This document shows, in pieces, positions 1 through 10,529 of a DNA stretch of 64,000 nucleotides (its first letter is position 1; every line of letters starts with the position of its first letter). Source of the DNA: Tanypteryx hageni (Eukaryota; Arthropoda; Insecta; Odonata; Petaluridae); NCBI GenBank assembly GCA_028673005.1, contig CM054116.1:79744572-79808571 (forward strand), given 5' to 3'. A program made the position numbers and the translations under genes. The notes beneath the pieces are model-generated. The model was not told the DNA's origin. It saw nothing but the letters and a program-made list of their open reading frames with translations, and did not search any database.

Positions 1-112
1 TTTGATAGCCTGTTTTCCTCCATAAAGTTTAACCATGTTTTCAGAATTCTCGAGTCGCGGGCCACGCAAACCACTCTCGCCTGTAGGTCTCGCGCCCCCA
101 AAATCTGCGTCT
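1..112. repeat. Partial dispersed repeat shared with 33.1 kb
   Basis: This segment aligns with 33130-33235 in the same orientation. Shared blocks are a TTTA(G/A)CCAT..GTTTTCAGAA core, then a GGCC/GGACC run and a TCGCCT..AGG block close to a C-rich end. The 33-kb copy looks like the right end of a hAT-type non-autonomous element, so this is probably a second right end whose left part lies outside the window. The match is by eye. Confidence 0.4.
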
Positions 113-826
113 GCTGGAAGTTATAAATAATCATTCCAATTTTTAGTAAATAAAGTTGTTGTTCCATTGTTCTCCCTTTCTTACTCCGGTGGACTCTTTC
201 TTATACGGCGTTCGCTTTACCGACGCTCCGGCTTAACCGCCCTCTTTGTGGGACTCTTTAAAATGAAATTAACTTCTTCGCCTGAAATAAATGTAGTGAA
301 CATATTTACCGTGCAATCGAGTTTTTTATTGTTACGCTGAAACGATTGCACATGTTCATGCTACCGTGATTTCCCCTCATTCACAGTTTGCTACTTCTTA
401 CTCTTTTGCATTGATAATTACTCGGTCTTGTTTTTGACTCCTATCAGTAAAAGTTGTTTTCACCCGACAGGATTAAATTTTATATATTGAGTGATTTTAA
501 TATTCAATTGTGCGAGTATCTGTGATAGACGTTATTCAACTTCGCTCAATTTGTATACCGGTGCTATATGACAATGAGCAAGAAAAAAGAAAGTGATGTT
601 GCCTATGGGAAAAAATTAAAATCACTAGAAAAAAGTGAATTTGATTTAGGTACAGGGGAAAATACAGTGAAATACAGGAGGAAAATATATCAATTACTTT
701 GAAAATATCTGTACTCAAATAGAATAAGAATTATCTTTACGTTCTTGGTCGACTTTGAAGAATCCCAAGCTTGAACTTTTCGGTGATGACTTGTGGATTT
801 GATTTCACCCAGAAAGGAAAAAAGAA
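113..826. other. No gene recognised
   Basis: AT-rich sequence with only short chance open frames. No splice-framed exon, RNA gene or repeat was recognised. A 60-codon minus-strand frame at 536-718 has no coding character. Confidence 0.5.
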
Positions 827-1986
827 CTCCGGTTATTGGCTCTATTCTCGAAGAAAAAGCATTGATTGTACAGAAAAAATGAATGAAAATAAAAACTTGA
901 TTGGGGATGAAGGATATTTGAGTAGCTTGAAAAATAACACCATGGGGATTATCAGTTATGCACCTGTAAAGAAAAATGTAAACTGATTCTGTAGGTGCGG
1001 CATGTTTTATAAAGAAACTTGAATGGATTATTGAGAACGGCTTAGTGCAATTGGCTGAAAAATCAAAATACTTTTCGAAGAAACACTTGCATCGAGACAA
1101 AGCATCGCATACAGTTATGGGCTTTAGGTTTAAATCAAGGCAATGATTATCATCACAGCCATATAGTTGGGCATTGCTTATTCTTTTATGAACTAGGAGG
1201 CAATTGAGGAACATTTGCTGATACGGCTTGGGACCTTCGAAGGATTCGGAATTGTAAGTGCTGACGTCCTGAAAAATGCATTTCAAATAATATTATGCGC
1301 GTGCTTTTTACTGTAGTATAGGGGAAAGTATTGTATTCATGAAAAAAATCGACTTCGAGATTTCAACGGAAATACACGTTTTGGCCATTTTCTCGATGAT
1401 GTCTGAGTGTGTGTGTGTGTGTATGTGACAGCTTTTTTGTAAGTACTTGAACTCAACAATTATTAATCAGATCAACGCGAAATTTTATATTTAACATTTA
1501 TATAAAAGTTACAGGAATCGATTAGTTTTCGGTAAAAATCGGTCAAACGGAAGTGGGTGTTTACTCTTGTCACATCCATTATTTTGAAGTATTTGCTTTA
1601 ATACTTGATAAATGTAAAAGTATGTTGGAATAAAAATTGTAGAAAATGTAATTTTCTACTACCTTTGTTTGAAATATTTTTCCACATAATGCATTGTTTA
1701 AGAGATATATTATATTTATAGCTGCCACCACCACGCCACCTACCGACGACTATTGTTAACAATTGACGCTTAGTTACCTCTTAGTAACGCTCCTTTTTTT
1801 TCTTAATTTTTGGAGATTACTGGCTATATCCAATATCAGTAGGCTATGGTTTGTTTATTTCTGTTCTTTGTAAAGTAAAATTTTCTCGGTTTCTTAAAAT
1901 ATTTATTTTTATGTAACTTATTTGGAATTTTTAGAAATATTACAGATACGGAGAAAGTCATGTGGTGGCCACACCAGATTTTTTAA
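827..1986 (+). mobile_element. Left arm of a 1.16-kb long inverted repeat (MITE-family copy plus 0.48-kb segment)
   Basis: This arm is the reverse complement of 6657-7810 and looks about 97-98% identical, with a handful of substitutions and an approximately 9-bp indel near 1770. In plus orientation it holds a 484-bp segment (827-1310) followed by a copy of the short element found alone at 15137-15832 (about 1311-1986), ending in a GTGGCCAC palindrome and a T-run. It lacks the 185-bp outer end that the right arm carries at 7811-7997, and sequence left of 827 is unrelated to the right flank. The segment has an open frame on minus (to 1286) and a 53-codon plus-strand frame reading IENGLVQLAEKSKYFSKKH. 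Neither is a family I recognise. Confidence 0.85.
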
Positions 1987-2664
1987 ATTTTGTGTAGCAC
2001 ATTGAGCGTTGTTTTTTCTGCACTTACCCCTCGAATAGAGTTTCTTTCTCGGGAAATTGGTTTTATCTTGCTTCATTAATTCGGCACATGTCGTTTACAA
2101 AGATAATCTGGCCGACCGAGGAACGCACTGAGAAGAAAGAATGGTAAATAATTTCAAAGCAACACCATTTTACCCATATCACGAAGATAGTGACGAAATT
2201 GACACATTAGGAGAATTTAGAGAGCGTATGCTTATAAGATTAAATAAATCTATCGCATACTAAAGATAGGCGAATCTATTTGAAGTTTTGTAAGTAGCAA
2301 AAGAATTCCTTGGAAAGCGTACAAATAAAACCACTGACCACCGAACACGTTTATAAACCAATCACTTTAAAAATCTTTAATTAAGGGAAGAGACGGATAA
2401 GAGAAAAATGAACGACTTAATACGAAGACGTTCGATTACTAATTAAAACCAGGAGGCAAACATCACGCATCCTGTTCGCGAACTTATTTACACCCTTTTT
2501 TATATCGGCTCCGCGTGAGAGAGTAAGGCGACACAATTTCCTCACTTTTTTTGCACTACACCCAAACACATTTCCATCATCCGGTTTAAATTCGATCTCC
2601 GTCTCACGTACACTGACGCACAAACATACTGCTTTCTGCCCTCTAACTGCTTTCGTGCCATTCT
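1987..2664. other. Spacer between left arm and purine tract
   Basis: Unique-looking AT-rich sequence. A 40-codon frame begins with the ATG at about 2142 but has no recognisable domain. No hAT left terminus was found here. Confidence 0.4.
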
Positions 2665-2848
2665 GCAGAGGAGAGGCTGAAAGGAATAAGACAGGAGAAA
2701 AGAACAGAGAGAGTGGGAGAAAGGGGAGGAGAGAGAATGAGAGAGAGGCGTGGCAATGGAACGTGAGTCGTTGACCCGAGATAGAAAGAGGGGAGGGTAA
2801 AGAAGAGAGAGAGAGAAGAGAGAAATGGTAGGGAGAGCGAAAAATGAG
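2665..2848 (+). repeat. Polypurine tract (GA-rich)
   Basis: Strongly purine-biased plus strand made of GAGAGA and GGGAGG words, immediately upstream of a pyrimidine tract of opposite polarity. Minus-strand frames through it are Ser/Leu/Phe-rich products of base composition, not proteins. Confidence 0.85.
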
Positions 2849-2952
2849 AGACTCCTCTCGAAGGAGGTACTCCGCCCTCCGAAGAGAAGTTCTACCCTCC
2901 TGCACAAGGCCCAACAACATCCCTCAACTGTCCTCGACACCTCCTTTAGGGC

Positions 2953-4062
2953 CCTTTACTCTTACTCCCCTCCAGCATGTCTCCCCATCCCACCTTTATC
3001 CCTCACCACTTTCTCCTCTTCCACCCATTTCTCCTCCCTTTGTGCTCCCCGTCCGTCTCACTTCCCCTTCACCCTTTTTCTTCCAACTCCTTCATCCTCC
3101 TCTCTCTCCTTCTTTTCCCCTTCTTCGTCTTTCTTCTACCCTCTCCGTCTTTCTTCTCCCCCTCTCTTGTTCCCTCTTTCTCCTCTCTCTTACTGTTCCC
3201 TTCTCCCTACGTTTTCTCCTCCCCTTCCCATTTCTCTCCCCTCTCTTTCCTATATCCCTTTCTCCTACAACTCTCTCCCACCCCTCCCCTTTACTTTCTC
3301 CTCCACGTCCCTTTCTCCCTCCCTTTTCTCCTCGCTTCCTTTTTAATTCTACCCTTCTCCTTTCTCCTCCCACTCCTCTTACTCTTCTCCCTCTTTCTCC
3401 TTCCTCTCACTTTTATCGGCCCCTTCCTCTTTCTCCCGATTCCGCCCACTTCTCCATCTCTTGTTGTCGCTTCTCCTTCATGCTACACTCTATTCAGCTT
3501 CCTCCTATGCCTCCACATCCTTACACATCTCTTTTCTTCCCTTCAAATTTCCTTCAACCTCATTTTCCGCCCCTCTTATCGCCAAGGCTTTCGAGATCAT
3601 TTTATACAGTCTCACTTTCCTCCATCCACTCCACTACTGCATCGCACTCTTACCCTTCTTTTCTTCCCTTTCCAATATTTACCCTTTTTTCCGAGTCACT
3701 CTACTTTTTTCCGACTCTCTCTAACTCCTTCTTTTGCTCTCTCGCTTATCCGATCTCCTCCGGCCGTTCTTTTTTATTATTTTGTTTTTTTCCTCCGGTC
3801 TTTGCTGCTATAGCTGTCCCCCTTTTACATGCGTGGTATCTGCGCACATCCAATACTCCTCCTCTCTTTCCTCCGACTCATCCCTCTATCTTCGCTATCT
3901 CCGCGAATTCCGAACCCGACGCCTTGTCCCATTACCTCAAACGTTTTTTTCTTTCTCCCTATCCAACCGTTTCCAACTCCTGCTTTTCAAAGCACCCATT
4001 CTACTCCCCTTAACCCCCCACCCTTTCTCCTCCTTCCACCTCTCCCCCTACCCCGCTCTTCT
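2953..4062 (+). repeat. 1.1-kb polypyrimidine tract
   Basis: About 1.1 kb of CT-rich, purine-poor plus strand (CTCC, TCTTTC, CCCT words) without a clean tandem period. It is the longest such tract in the window. Overlapping open frames of up to 389 codons exist only because pyrimidine codons cannot form TAA, TAG or TGA; their product is Ser/Pro/Leu/Phe repeats with no domain. It lies inside the interval bounded by the two long inverted arms. Confidence 0.9.
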
Positions 4063-4818
4063 CTAAGTATTAATGTCCTCGAAATAGGATGCATTTCCCC
4101 GCTATAAGTCCTAACACGCTTCCTCTTACACTCCAGGGCATGAAATAGTGCCACACGAGAAAATTGGCATTCGCAAGTTAAAAGAGTTATCAATGGCAGA
4201 AATTTAGATCGGAACGCATATTTCGGGTGGCTACTTAATGCAAAGTTTTGCTTTTTTAATCAACTTAATTATCTGCCTCAGTATGTCCAAGGATATCCTC
4301 TCTCGTTTTTTTAATTCGCTTTCTTTCTGTTCCGATTTAGGCATGTTCGCAACTTAAACTGCCGGTACGAATTTCGGGCAACGAAATTCCCGACCTTTAC
4401 TTAAAATTCATTTTTGCTCCCTATCTCTGAATGTATTGGACTTAAATAAAACTCAAAGAATAATTTTTAAAATTAATTAGTTATTTTGCACTAGATAACC
4501 TTCCACTACTAAATGTCTGCCATAGCTGATGTAACACTGGCCATAGTAAATTTAGTTTAAATAGCGATGGTGTTGTATATAACATTTCATTCTATATAAA
4601 TACTAAATTAAGGTAAATAACAAATCATTTTTATATGACTCATGACATTTTTGTATTACATAAATTACTCATGGTGAAATAGCTAAGTGAAGTTCTATTC
4701 TACTTACATACATACTAAATTAAATAAATATCAAATCAATATAATGTAATTTTTGTGTTGTTGTATTATCCTGTATTACAATGACAGTGTATAATTACTC
4801 CATTAATATTCATCCCTA
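4063..4818. other. Presumed 5' flank of the hAT relic
   Basis: AT-rich non-coding sequence upstream of the hAT zinc-finger coding remnant. The segment at about 4590-4640 partly repeats at 4700-4750 (ACTAAATTAA...AAATCA words), and 4668-4692 resembles 4910-4935. I could not find a left hAT terminal inverted repeat matching the right end at 8404, so the 5' boundary of the element is undefined. Confidence 0.4.
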
Positions 4819-6662
4819 GATGGCTAAACCACAATACAAACAGAAGTTTAGACTTTCTTAGTTAAGCAATCCACAGCTGAAAGGATGGCTCACAGTTGTT
4901 GTTGGTACTCATGGCGAAACTGCTAAGTGCAGTTATTGCCATACATTACTGACATATAGATATGCAGATATCAAGAATCATGGGAAATCTTAAAAACACT
5001 TAGCAAACCAAAACCTCATAGCTGAATCAAAAGCTCAACCAATACTGCCATTTACCTATTAAGGAATCTGACAACATGCCTTCAAAACAAGCGGAAGCAA
5101 GACTTTCACTTTTTATTGCTGTGCATTCTGCAATAAATATTTTTGACGAATTGGAAGATATCTGCAAACTTGTTTTTAAAGACAGCAAAGATGCTCAAAA
5201 TCTACAAATGAAATGTACAAAGTGTACTAACATAATAAAAAATGTACTTCCACCACATTTTATGTGATTTAAAAGATGATATTGCTAACATGCCGTATAG
5301 TTTGCTAATAGATGAGTCAACAGACATACAGTACCTAGGCGTAGTTGTGATCTATTACAGTAAGAAACAAAAATGCATTGTAACATCCTTTCCTGACATA
5401 ATACAACTCATAGAGTGTAATGCTGATGCAATTGTAGATGCTATTAAAGAATCATTAAGTAAATATAATTACAAAATGCAAAATTTAGTGGGAATTGGCA
5501 CAAGCAATGCATCTGATGTTGGAATCAATAATGGTGTTTATGCAAACAAAGCTGATGTCCCTCATATTGTTATGGTATGCTGCATTTGCCATTCATTACA
5601 ATCAGTTGTTTCTGCTGCTGCAAGGGAATCATTACCAAGGAATCTAGAATTCTCAATACAGGAAACGTATGGCTGGTTTAGCAGATTTTCAAGCCAACAA
5701 CCACCCTATAAAGACTTATACAAGGCAATCAAGATCCATTGAAGATTGCACAAGCATGCAAAACAAGATGGCTTTTAATAGAATCAGCCATTATTCATAT
5801 TTTTGATCAATGGCCTGATTTAAAGATGCATTTTCACAGAGCTCGAAATGATGAAAAATGTTTCACAACTGAATTGTTGTTCAATATGTGCAGTGATTAC
5901 ATTAATTTTGCGTTTATGAGTTTTCCGAAACCGGTTATGACTGAAGTACAAATGAGTCAACAAACTATTTGAAGCAAGTAATGTTGATCCAGAAAAACTT
6001 TTAAATGTTTTAAATATAATATTGAACTCTTTGATTCAAGAACCAGGTATTAAAGTTGATATTTTTGTGGATAACATTAAAAATTATGTAGACAGATCTT
6101 GCTACTTAGGATATTTATTTGAAATATGTGTTCAAGTAATGAAAAATAAAGGATTTCAGCAACATGAAGAACAAGCATTATGACTATGGTATGTGAATTT
6201 TATTATATACCTTATTAATGAAATGAAGGAAAGATTGTCTGAAAATTTCTATATTCTTTTAAAAATATTAACTTTAAGCATTGAAAATAGCTTAAAACCA
6301 AATAAACTACCATTGACAAATCTACTTGAATTCTTTGGAAAAACTAAGTTAATTGATGTAATAGAAACTCAAAGGAATCAGCATCTCATAAAATGGACAC
6401 AAACATTGAACACCAAGGAATTATGGTATGAGGAATTTAGTTACACAAATGTTGGAAATGAAAGGCCATTTTCTGAATTAGCATTGTCAGTACTGATAAT
6501 TCCTCATTCAAATGCTGATGTGGAAAGGCTTTTTAGTCAATTAAATATATTCAAGTCTAAATTAAGAAAAGAATCTCACCCAAACTTGTTTCCTCAATCA
6601 TGATCTGAAATGCACCAGCAATTCTTGCTATAGCTATGAGACACCTGATCATATAATTAAAA
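4819..6662 (+). pseudogene. Decayed hAT transposase (BED-finger, KIAA1586/SCAND3-like), interrupted
   Basis: A relic of a cut-and-paste hAT transposase, readable only across several frames. It starts at ATG 4819 (MAKPQYKQKFR). A BED-type finger follows with CSYC and a later H, broken by in-frame stops near 4858 and 4990. The catalytic core spans 5076-5742: KQAEARLSLFIAVHSA, then LLIDESTDI (first catalytic Asp), GIGTSNASDVGINNGV, where the usual second Asp is Ser, and CCICHSLQ (CxxH). A frameshift leads to CKTRWLLIE (5739-5972), another leads on, and 6193-6603 carries the C-terminal dimerisation region LIIPHSNADVERLFSQLN with the third acidic residue. The frame then reaches PDHIIKK and is cut by an inserted element at about 6660. 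Family assignment is firm. The gene cannot make active enzyme. Confidence 0.92.
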
Positions 6663-7160
6663 AATCTGATGTGGCCACCACATGACTTTCTCCGTATCTG
6701 TAATATTTCTAAAAATTCCAAATAGGTTACATAAAAAAAATATTTTAAGAAACTGAGAAAATTTTACTTTACAAAGAACAGAAATAAACAAACCATAGCC
6801 TTCCGATATTGGATATAGCCAGGAATCTCCAAAAATTAAGAAAAGAAAAAGGAGCGTTACTAAGAGGTGTCAATTGTTAACAATAGTCGTCGGTAGGTGG
6901 CGTGGTGGTGGCAGCTATAAATATAATATATCTCTTAAACAATGCATTATGTGGAAAAATATTTCAAACAAAGGTAGTAGAAAATTACATTTTCTACAAT
7001 TTTTATTCCAACATACTTTTACATTTATCAAGTATTAAAGCAAATACTTCAAAATAATGGATGTGACAAGAGTAAACACCCACTTCCGTTTGACCGATTT
7101 TTACCGAAAACTAATCGATTCCTGTAACTTTTATATAAATGTTAAATATAAAATTTCGCG

Positions 7161-7328
7161 TTGATCTGATTAATAATTGTTGAGTTCAAGTACTTACAAA
7201 AAAGCTGTCACATACACACACACACACACTCAGACATCATCGAGAAAATGGCCAAAACGTGTATTTCCGTTGAAATCTCGAAGTCGATTTTTTTCATGAA
7301 TACAATACTTTCCCCTATACTACAGTAA
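7161..7328 (-). repeat. Inner direct-repeat copy of the element's 5' end
   Basis: This repeats at 7811-7997 in the same orientation. Both begin TTGATCTGATTAATA on plus, run through an AAAAAAGCTGTCACA block, a CA microsatellite and ACTCAGACATCATCGAGAAA, and end CCCCTATACTAC. The outer copy has an extra 26-bp block with AACGTGTTCGGGGG that is also present at 15.2 kb, so the outer copy resembles the ancestral end more closely. Confidence 0.85.
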
Positions 7329-7810
7329 AAAGCACGCGCATAATATTATTTGAAATGCATTTTTCAGGACGTCAGCACTTACAATTCCGAATCCTTCGAA
7401 GGTCCCAAGCCGTATCAGCAAATGTTCCTCAATTGCCTCCTAGTTCATAAAAGAATAAGCAATGCCCAACTATATGGCTGTGATGATAATCATTGCCTTG
7501 ATTTAAACCTAAAGCCCATAACTGTATGCGATGCTTTGTCTCGATGCAAGTGTTTCTTCGAAAAGTATTTTGATTTTTCAGCCAATTGCACTAAGCCGTT
7601 CTCAATAATCCATTCAAGTTTCTTTATAAAACATGCCGCACCTACAGAATCAGTTTACATTTTTCTTCACAGGTGCATAACTGATAATCCCCATGGTGTT
7701 TTTTTTTCAAGCTACTCAATTATCCTTCATCCCCAATCAAGTTTTTATTTTCATTCATTTTTTCTGCACAATCAATGCTTTTTCTTCGAGAATAGAGCCA
7801 ATAATCGGAG
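7329..7810 (+). other. 484-bp internal segment with a 154-codon open frame, function unknown
   Basis: The segment sits between two direct copies of the element's 5' end and recurs inverted at 827-1310. A plus-strand frame from ATG 7350 stays open to 7814, beginning MKCIFQDVSTYNSESFEG, Cys-rich (CLL, GCDDNHC, CKCFF). The opposite strand has a 53-codon frame (IENGLVQLAEKSKYF). Neither matches a family I recognise. Both copies are nearly identical, so an open frame in both is not independent evidence of coding. It may be a transposase fragment or captured non-coding DNA. Confidence 0.35.
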
Positions 7811-7997
7811 TTGATCTGATTAATAGTTCTTGAGTTTAAGTACTCACAAAAAAGCTGTCACACACACACACTCAGACATCATCGAGAAAATGGTCAAAAC
7901 GTGTTCGGGGGTTCTCAAAACGTGTATTTCCGTTGAATTCTCGAGTGATTTTTTTCATGAAAACTATACTTTTCCCCTATACTACGTATGGAGAAAG

Positions 7998-8072
7998 TAA
8001 AAAGTGGAAACCATGGATTCCTATATAGAACCTGATGAGCCTGTATATGAAGATATAGATTTAAATTTATAA
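7998..8072 (+). pseudogene. Likely detached C-terminal tail of the hAT transposase
   Basis: After the inserted element a frame reads KVETMDSYIEPDEPVYEDID and ends at the TAA at 8070-8072. Upstream of the insertion the hAT frame ends PDHIIKK. Joining Lys-Lys to Val-Glu across the insertion gives a continuous, acidic tail of the kind seen at hAT C-termini. The hAT-type terminus at 8404 supports the idea that 7998-8404 is the remaining 3' part of the same element. The tail has no conserved motif of its own, so this is an inference. Confidence 0.5.
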
Positions 8073-8404
8073 TAATTTCATGATAATAAGTCAATGTTTA
8101 TAACTTACAGTTTACTAATATGAAACAATATGATTAATTTTTAAATTTTAGAATTTTCATTTATTATTATAAGTAGTTTGGTTATTGTATGAGGATGATT
8201 AATTGTAAATAAATGTTTGAAATTTGTTTGCATATATAGGTACTTAACATTCATAGTATTTTTGGTATTTTAGTAGAATATTTGGTAGATACACGAACAT
8301 TTTGGTGACTTTTCTAGTGAATTTTATTGAAAAAATCTAGTAGAATTCTGATAGAAAGCACAACTCATCTAGTGACGGCGCTTGAATGAAAGTTGGCAAC
8401 ACTG
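8073..8404 (+). mobile_element. 3' untranslated part and right terminus of the hAT element
   Basis: AT-rich sequence ending AAGTTGGCAACACTG at 8404. Its reverse complement begins CAGTGTTGCCAACTT, the form expected of a hAT terminal inverted repeat. The next eight bases, TGCGGAGG, would be the target duplication, but no matching left end or TSD was found. Confidence 0.5.
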
Positions 8405-10529
8405 TGCGGAGGTGGTGCCCCGTTAATACACAAGTTCCGAATATTATGTCTATTGCCTTAATTTAGCGAATTCTTCGACGGATGAGTAAATTTTTATTTA
8501 CTATTTGAAAAGCGAGATCTCTGTAAGACGCGGATATTTAAAGCCCTGAGATTAGGAGTCAATTTCTATACTGTAACAAATTATTTATCTTTGCTTAAGT
8601 AATCATAAATACTAAAAACGCTGTGCAAGGAGCTTTAAAGGTAATAATGATTGTAATGAACAATATATTGATATTATAATCATTAAAAATATATTTAAAA
8701 CAATTACATGAATAATTATACGATTAATTATTGTTTCGAACGTGGACACTGAACCCTAAGGCACAAGTCCGAAGCATTTATTATTTTTATAATTAAACAA
8801 AAATAACTTTCTTTCAAATGTACCAACTCTAATAACATCATTACGCTTGAATATAAGCCAAATATAAACTTTAACTTATTTTAACTTATACATCTCTATC
8901 TAGACGCATTCGACGTCGTCTTATTCCCTAATTACAACTATTCCGCGACTATTCGTGGTGGAAAGCAATTAATATCCCACGGACAGACAGAAAATAAACC
9001 GAACGTCCCGATATGCATCAGTGTCGAGGAAGGACTTCGTGATCCGCACCTCTACTTCCTCCCCCTGTCAATCTCTTCATATTTCATTTCGAAAAAAATT
9101 CAGTCTGCCGCCGTCTGCGTGGAGCAATTAACATATTTTAACCCCCGAGTCGAATCGAACTCGTAAAATCAAACGATCTCTCTTTCCTTCTCTCACTTCG
9201 AGCGAATCAGATTCGATGACCGATACCGTAAGGAATGCGTCGAGAACTGCTCTTTAAGGGCCTCATTTAACGAAGGAGTTTCCTCTTCCAAATGAATGCG
9301 CGGACGAGATTCGTGCTATTGGATATTGACGCGCGAAACGCCCTCCGTCAAAATCACGGATGACTCTTGAGTAGGCTGCATCACCGGCCACGTTTTTCGA
9401 TTTTTTCCCTCCTCCAGTCCATCTCTCCATCCTCTCCCGCCTTATCCTCCCTTTCGTGTGCCTCCACCCACGCTCCCACCCAATCCGCTCTTCCTCTTCC
9501 ATAACACGCCCTGATTACGTCACCGTTCGTTCCCTGCGCTACCAGAGCCATCTATACGCAAGGCAGACGGCCCTATCTCTCCCTCTCCATTCTTAGGTCT
9601 CTCCCTTTTCCTTTTCTCCTCCTCTTCGGCTAAGGAATCGCAAGACACACGCACCTCCTCGGTAATGAGTCCTTTTTTCTGGCGAGGGAATCGCCGTATC
9701 TCATGATCGCTGCTCTTGTAAAGGGAGCCACTGACTCGCAATGTAAAGAACGTCGGGTGTTCGTCGGAATTTAATTGATTAAGAGTTTTTTGTTATTTCA
9801 TCGATTTTGTTCCCGTGTCCGGAAACGCTATTTTTTTGTTTTCGCTAAGTAATTGGTTGTTTCGTCAGGGAATGCCGGGTCTGCTCGTTTGTTTTGTTTT
9901 CGGTGTAATCTTGGCAGCTGTCTGTCGAGGTTTTAGGTCCCAAAGAGTTGGATGAAATAAAATGGTGCGGGGAATAGAAAAATGTGTTTTCAGTTTGAAT
10001 TTCTTATGGTGTTGGTGTAGTAGGAATACATACGATAATATGTAATTATGAGCTTTGAAAAACAGTACAAATTCATGTGTGAAATAAAAAAATGCGTTTC
10101 ATTTCCATCCACCGTTGCTGAACGATTGTTGGCTATGCTAGTATAAAACCTCTAGGAAATCGTGAGTGTAGGTTTATTTTAAAAATCGTTTCATGTTACT
10201 GTTTAACATATTTGTGGTATAACACAATATATTAGACCCTATAGCTATTGTAATTATATTATAACCGTCCAAATATGCTATGCTATATTACTATAGTATG
10301 TGGCAAGATTAAAACGATATGGTGTGCATTATAATATAAAAGCAAGTATTAACTTAAGTTGTTTATGATTTAAGGAAAAGTTCACAAACTTGTTCTCATT
10401 CAAACACTTTTAGATCGCTCGTTAATATTCTCACGGCGAATTAAATTCATTTAACTCATTTTATGGAAAATATCAGACAAAATATCGAATTTTTACGACA
10501 CAAGCGCTGAAGAATTGAGAAATCCTGGT
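8405..10529. other. No gene recognised
   Basis: 8405-8990 and 9780-10530 are AT-rich and featureless. 9000-9760 is richer in GC, with CT-rich patches near 9380-9500 and 9580-9660. Minus-strand frames at 9263-9741 follow those patches and show no domain. No element ends were identified. Confidence 0.4.

Larger units (their letters stand above)
6657..7997 (-). mobile_element. 1.34-kb non-autonomous DNA element nested in the hAT gene (right arm of the long inverted repeat)
   Basis: Ends are inverted: ACTTTCTCCGTATCTGTA near 6684 on plus, and ACTTTCTCCATACGTAGTA read on minus from about 7997. Flanks are A-runs on both sides. Read on minus, the order is an outer 5' end (7997-7811), a 484-bp segment (7810-7329), then the 5' end again (7328-7161) leading into the body and a GTGGCCAC-containing 3' end. 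6657-7810 repeats inverted at 827-1986. Element class is not identified: the TIR does not match the hAT, Tc1 or piggyBac consensus I know. Boundaries are good to about 10 bp because of the A-runs. Confidence 0.8.

Noticed and set aside
690..1286. 198-codon minus-strand frame as a gene
   Set aside because: Its first 150 codons are the inverted-repeat segment also open at 7350-7814, and the extra codons run into unrelated flank at 827, so the full frame is fortuitous. The shared part is reported as an unknown segment.
1400..1425. (GT)n at 1.4 kb and (CA)n at 7.2 kb as independent microsatellites
   Set aside because: They are the same internal microsatellite of the element in its two inverted copies.
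2844..4013. 389-codon plus-strand open frame and overlapping frames of 278, 173 and 110 codons
   Set aside because: They lie entirely in a polypyrimidine tract that cannot easily form stop codons; products are Ser/Pro/Leu/Phe runs with no domain, open in several frames at once.
4500..4560. Left terminal inverted repeat of the hAT relic (CACTGGCCATAGTAAATTT)
   Set aside because: It needs several indels to match the right end and has no matching target octamer.
9141..9180. tRNA T-arm on minus from GAGTTCGATTCGACTC
   Set aside because: The five-base T stem does not pair and no cloverleaf can be assembled.
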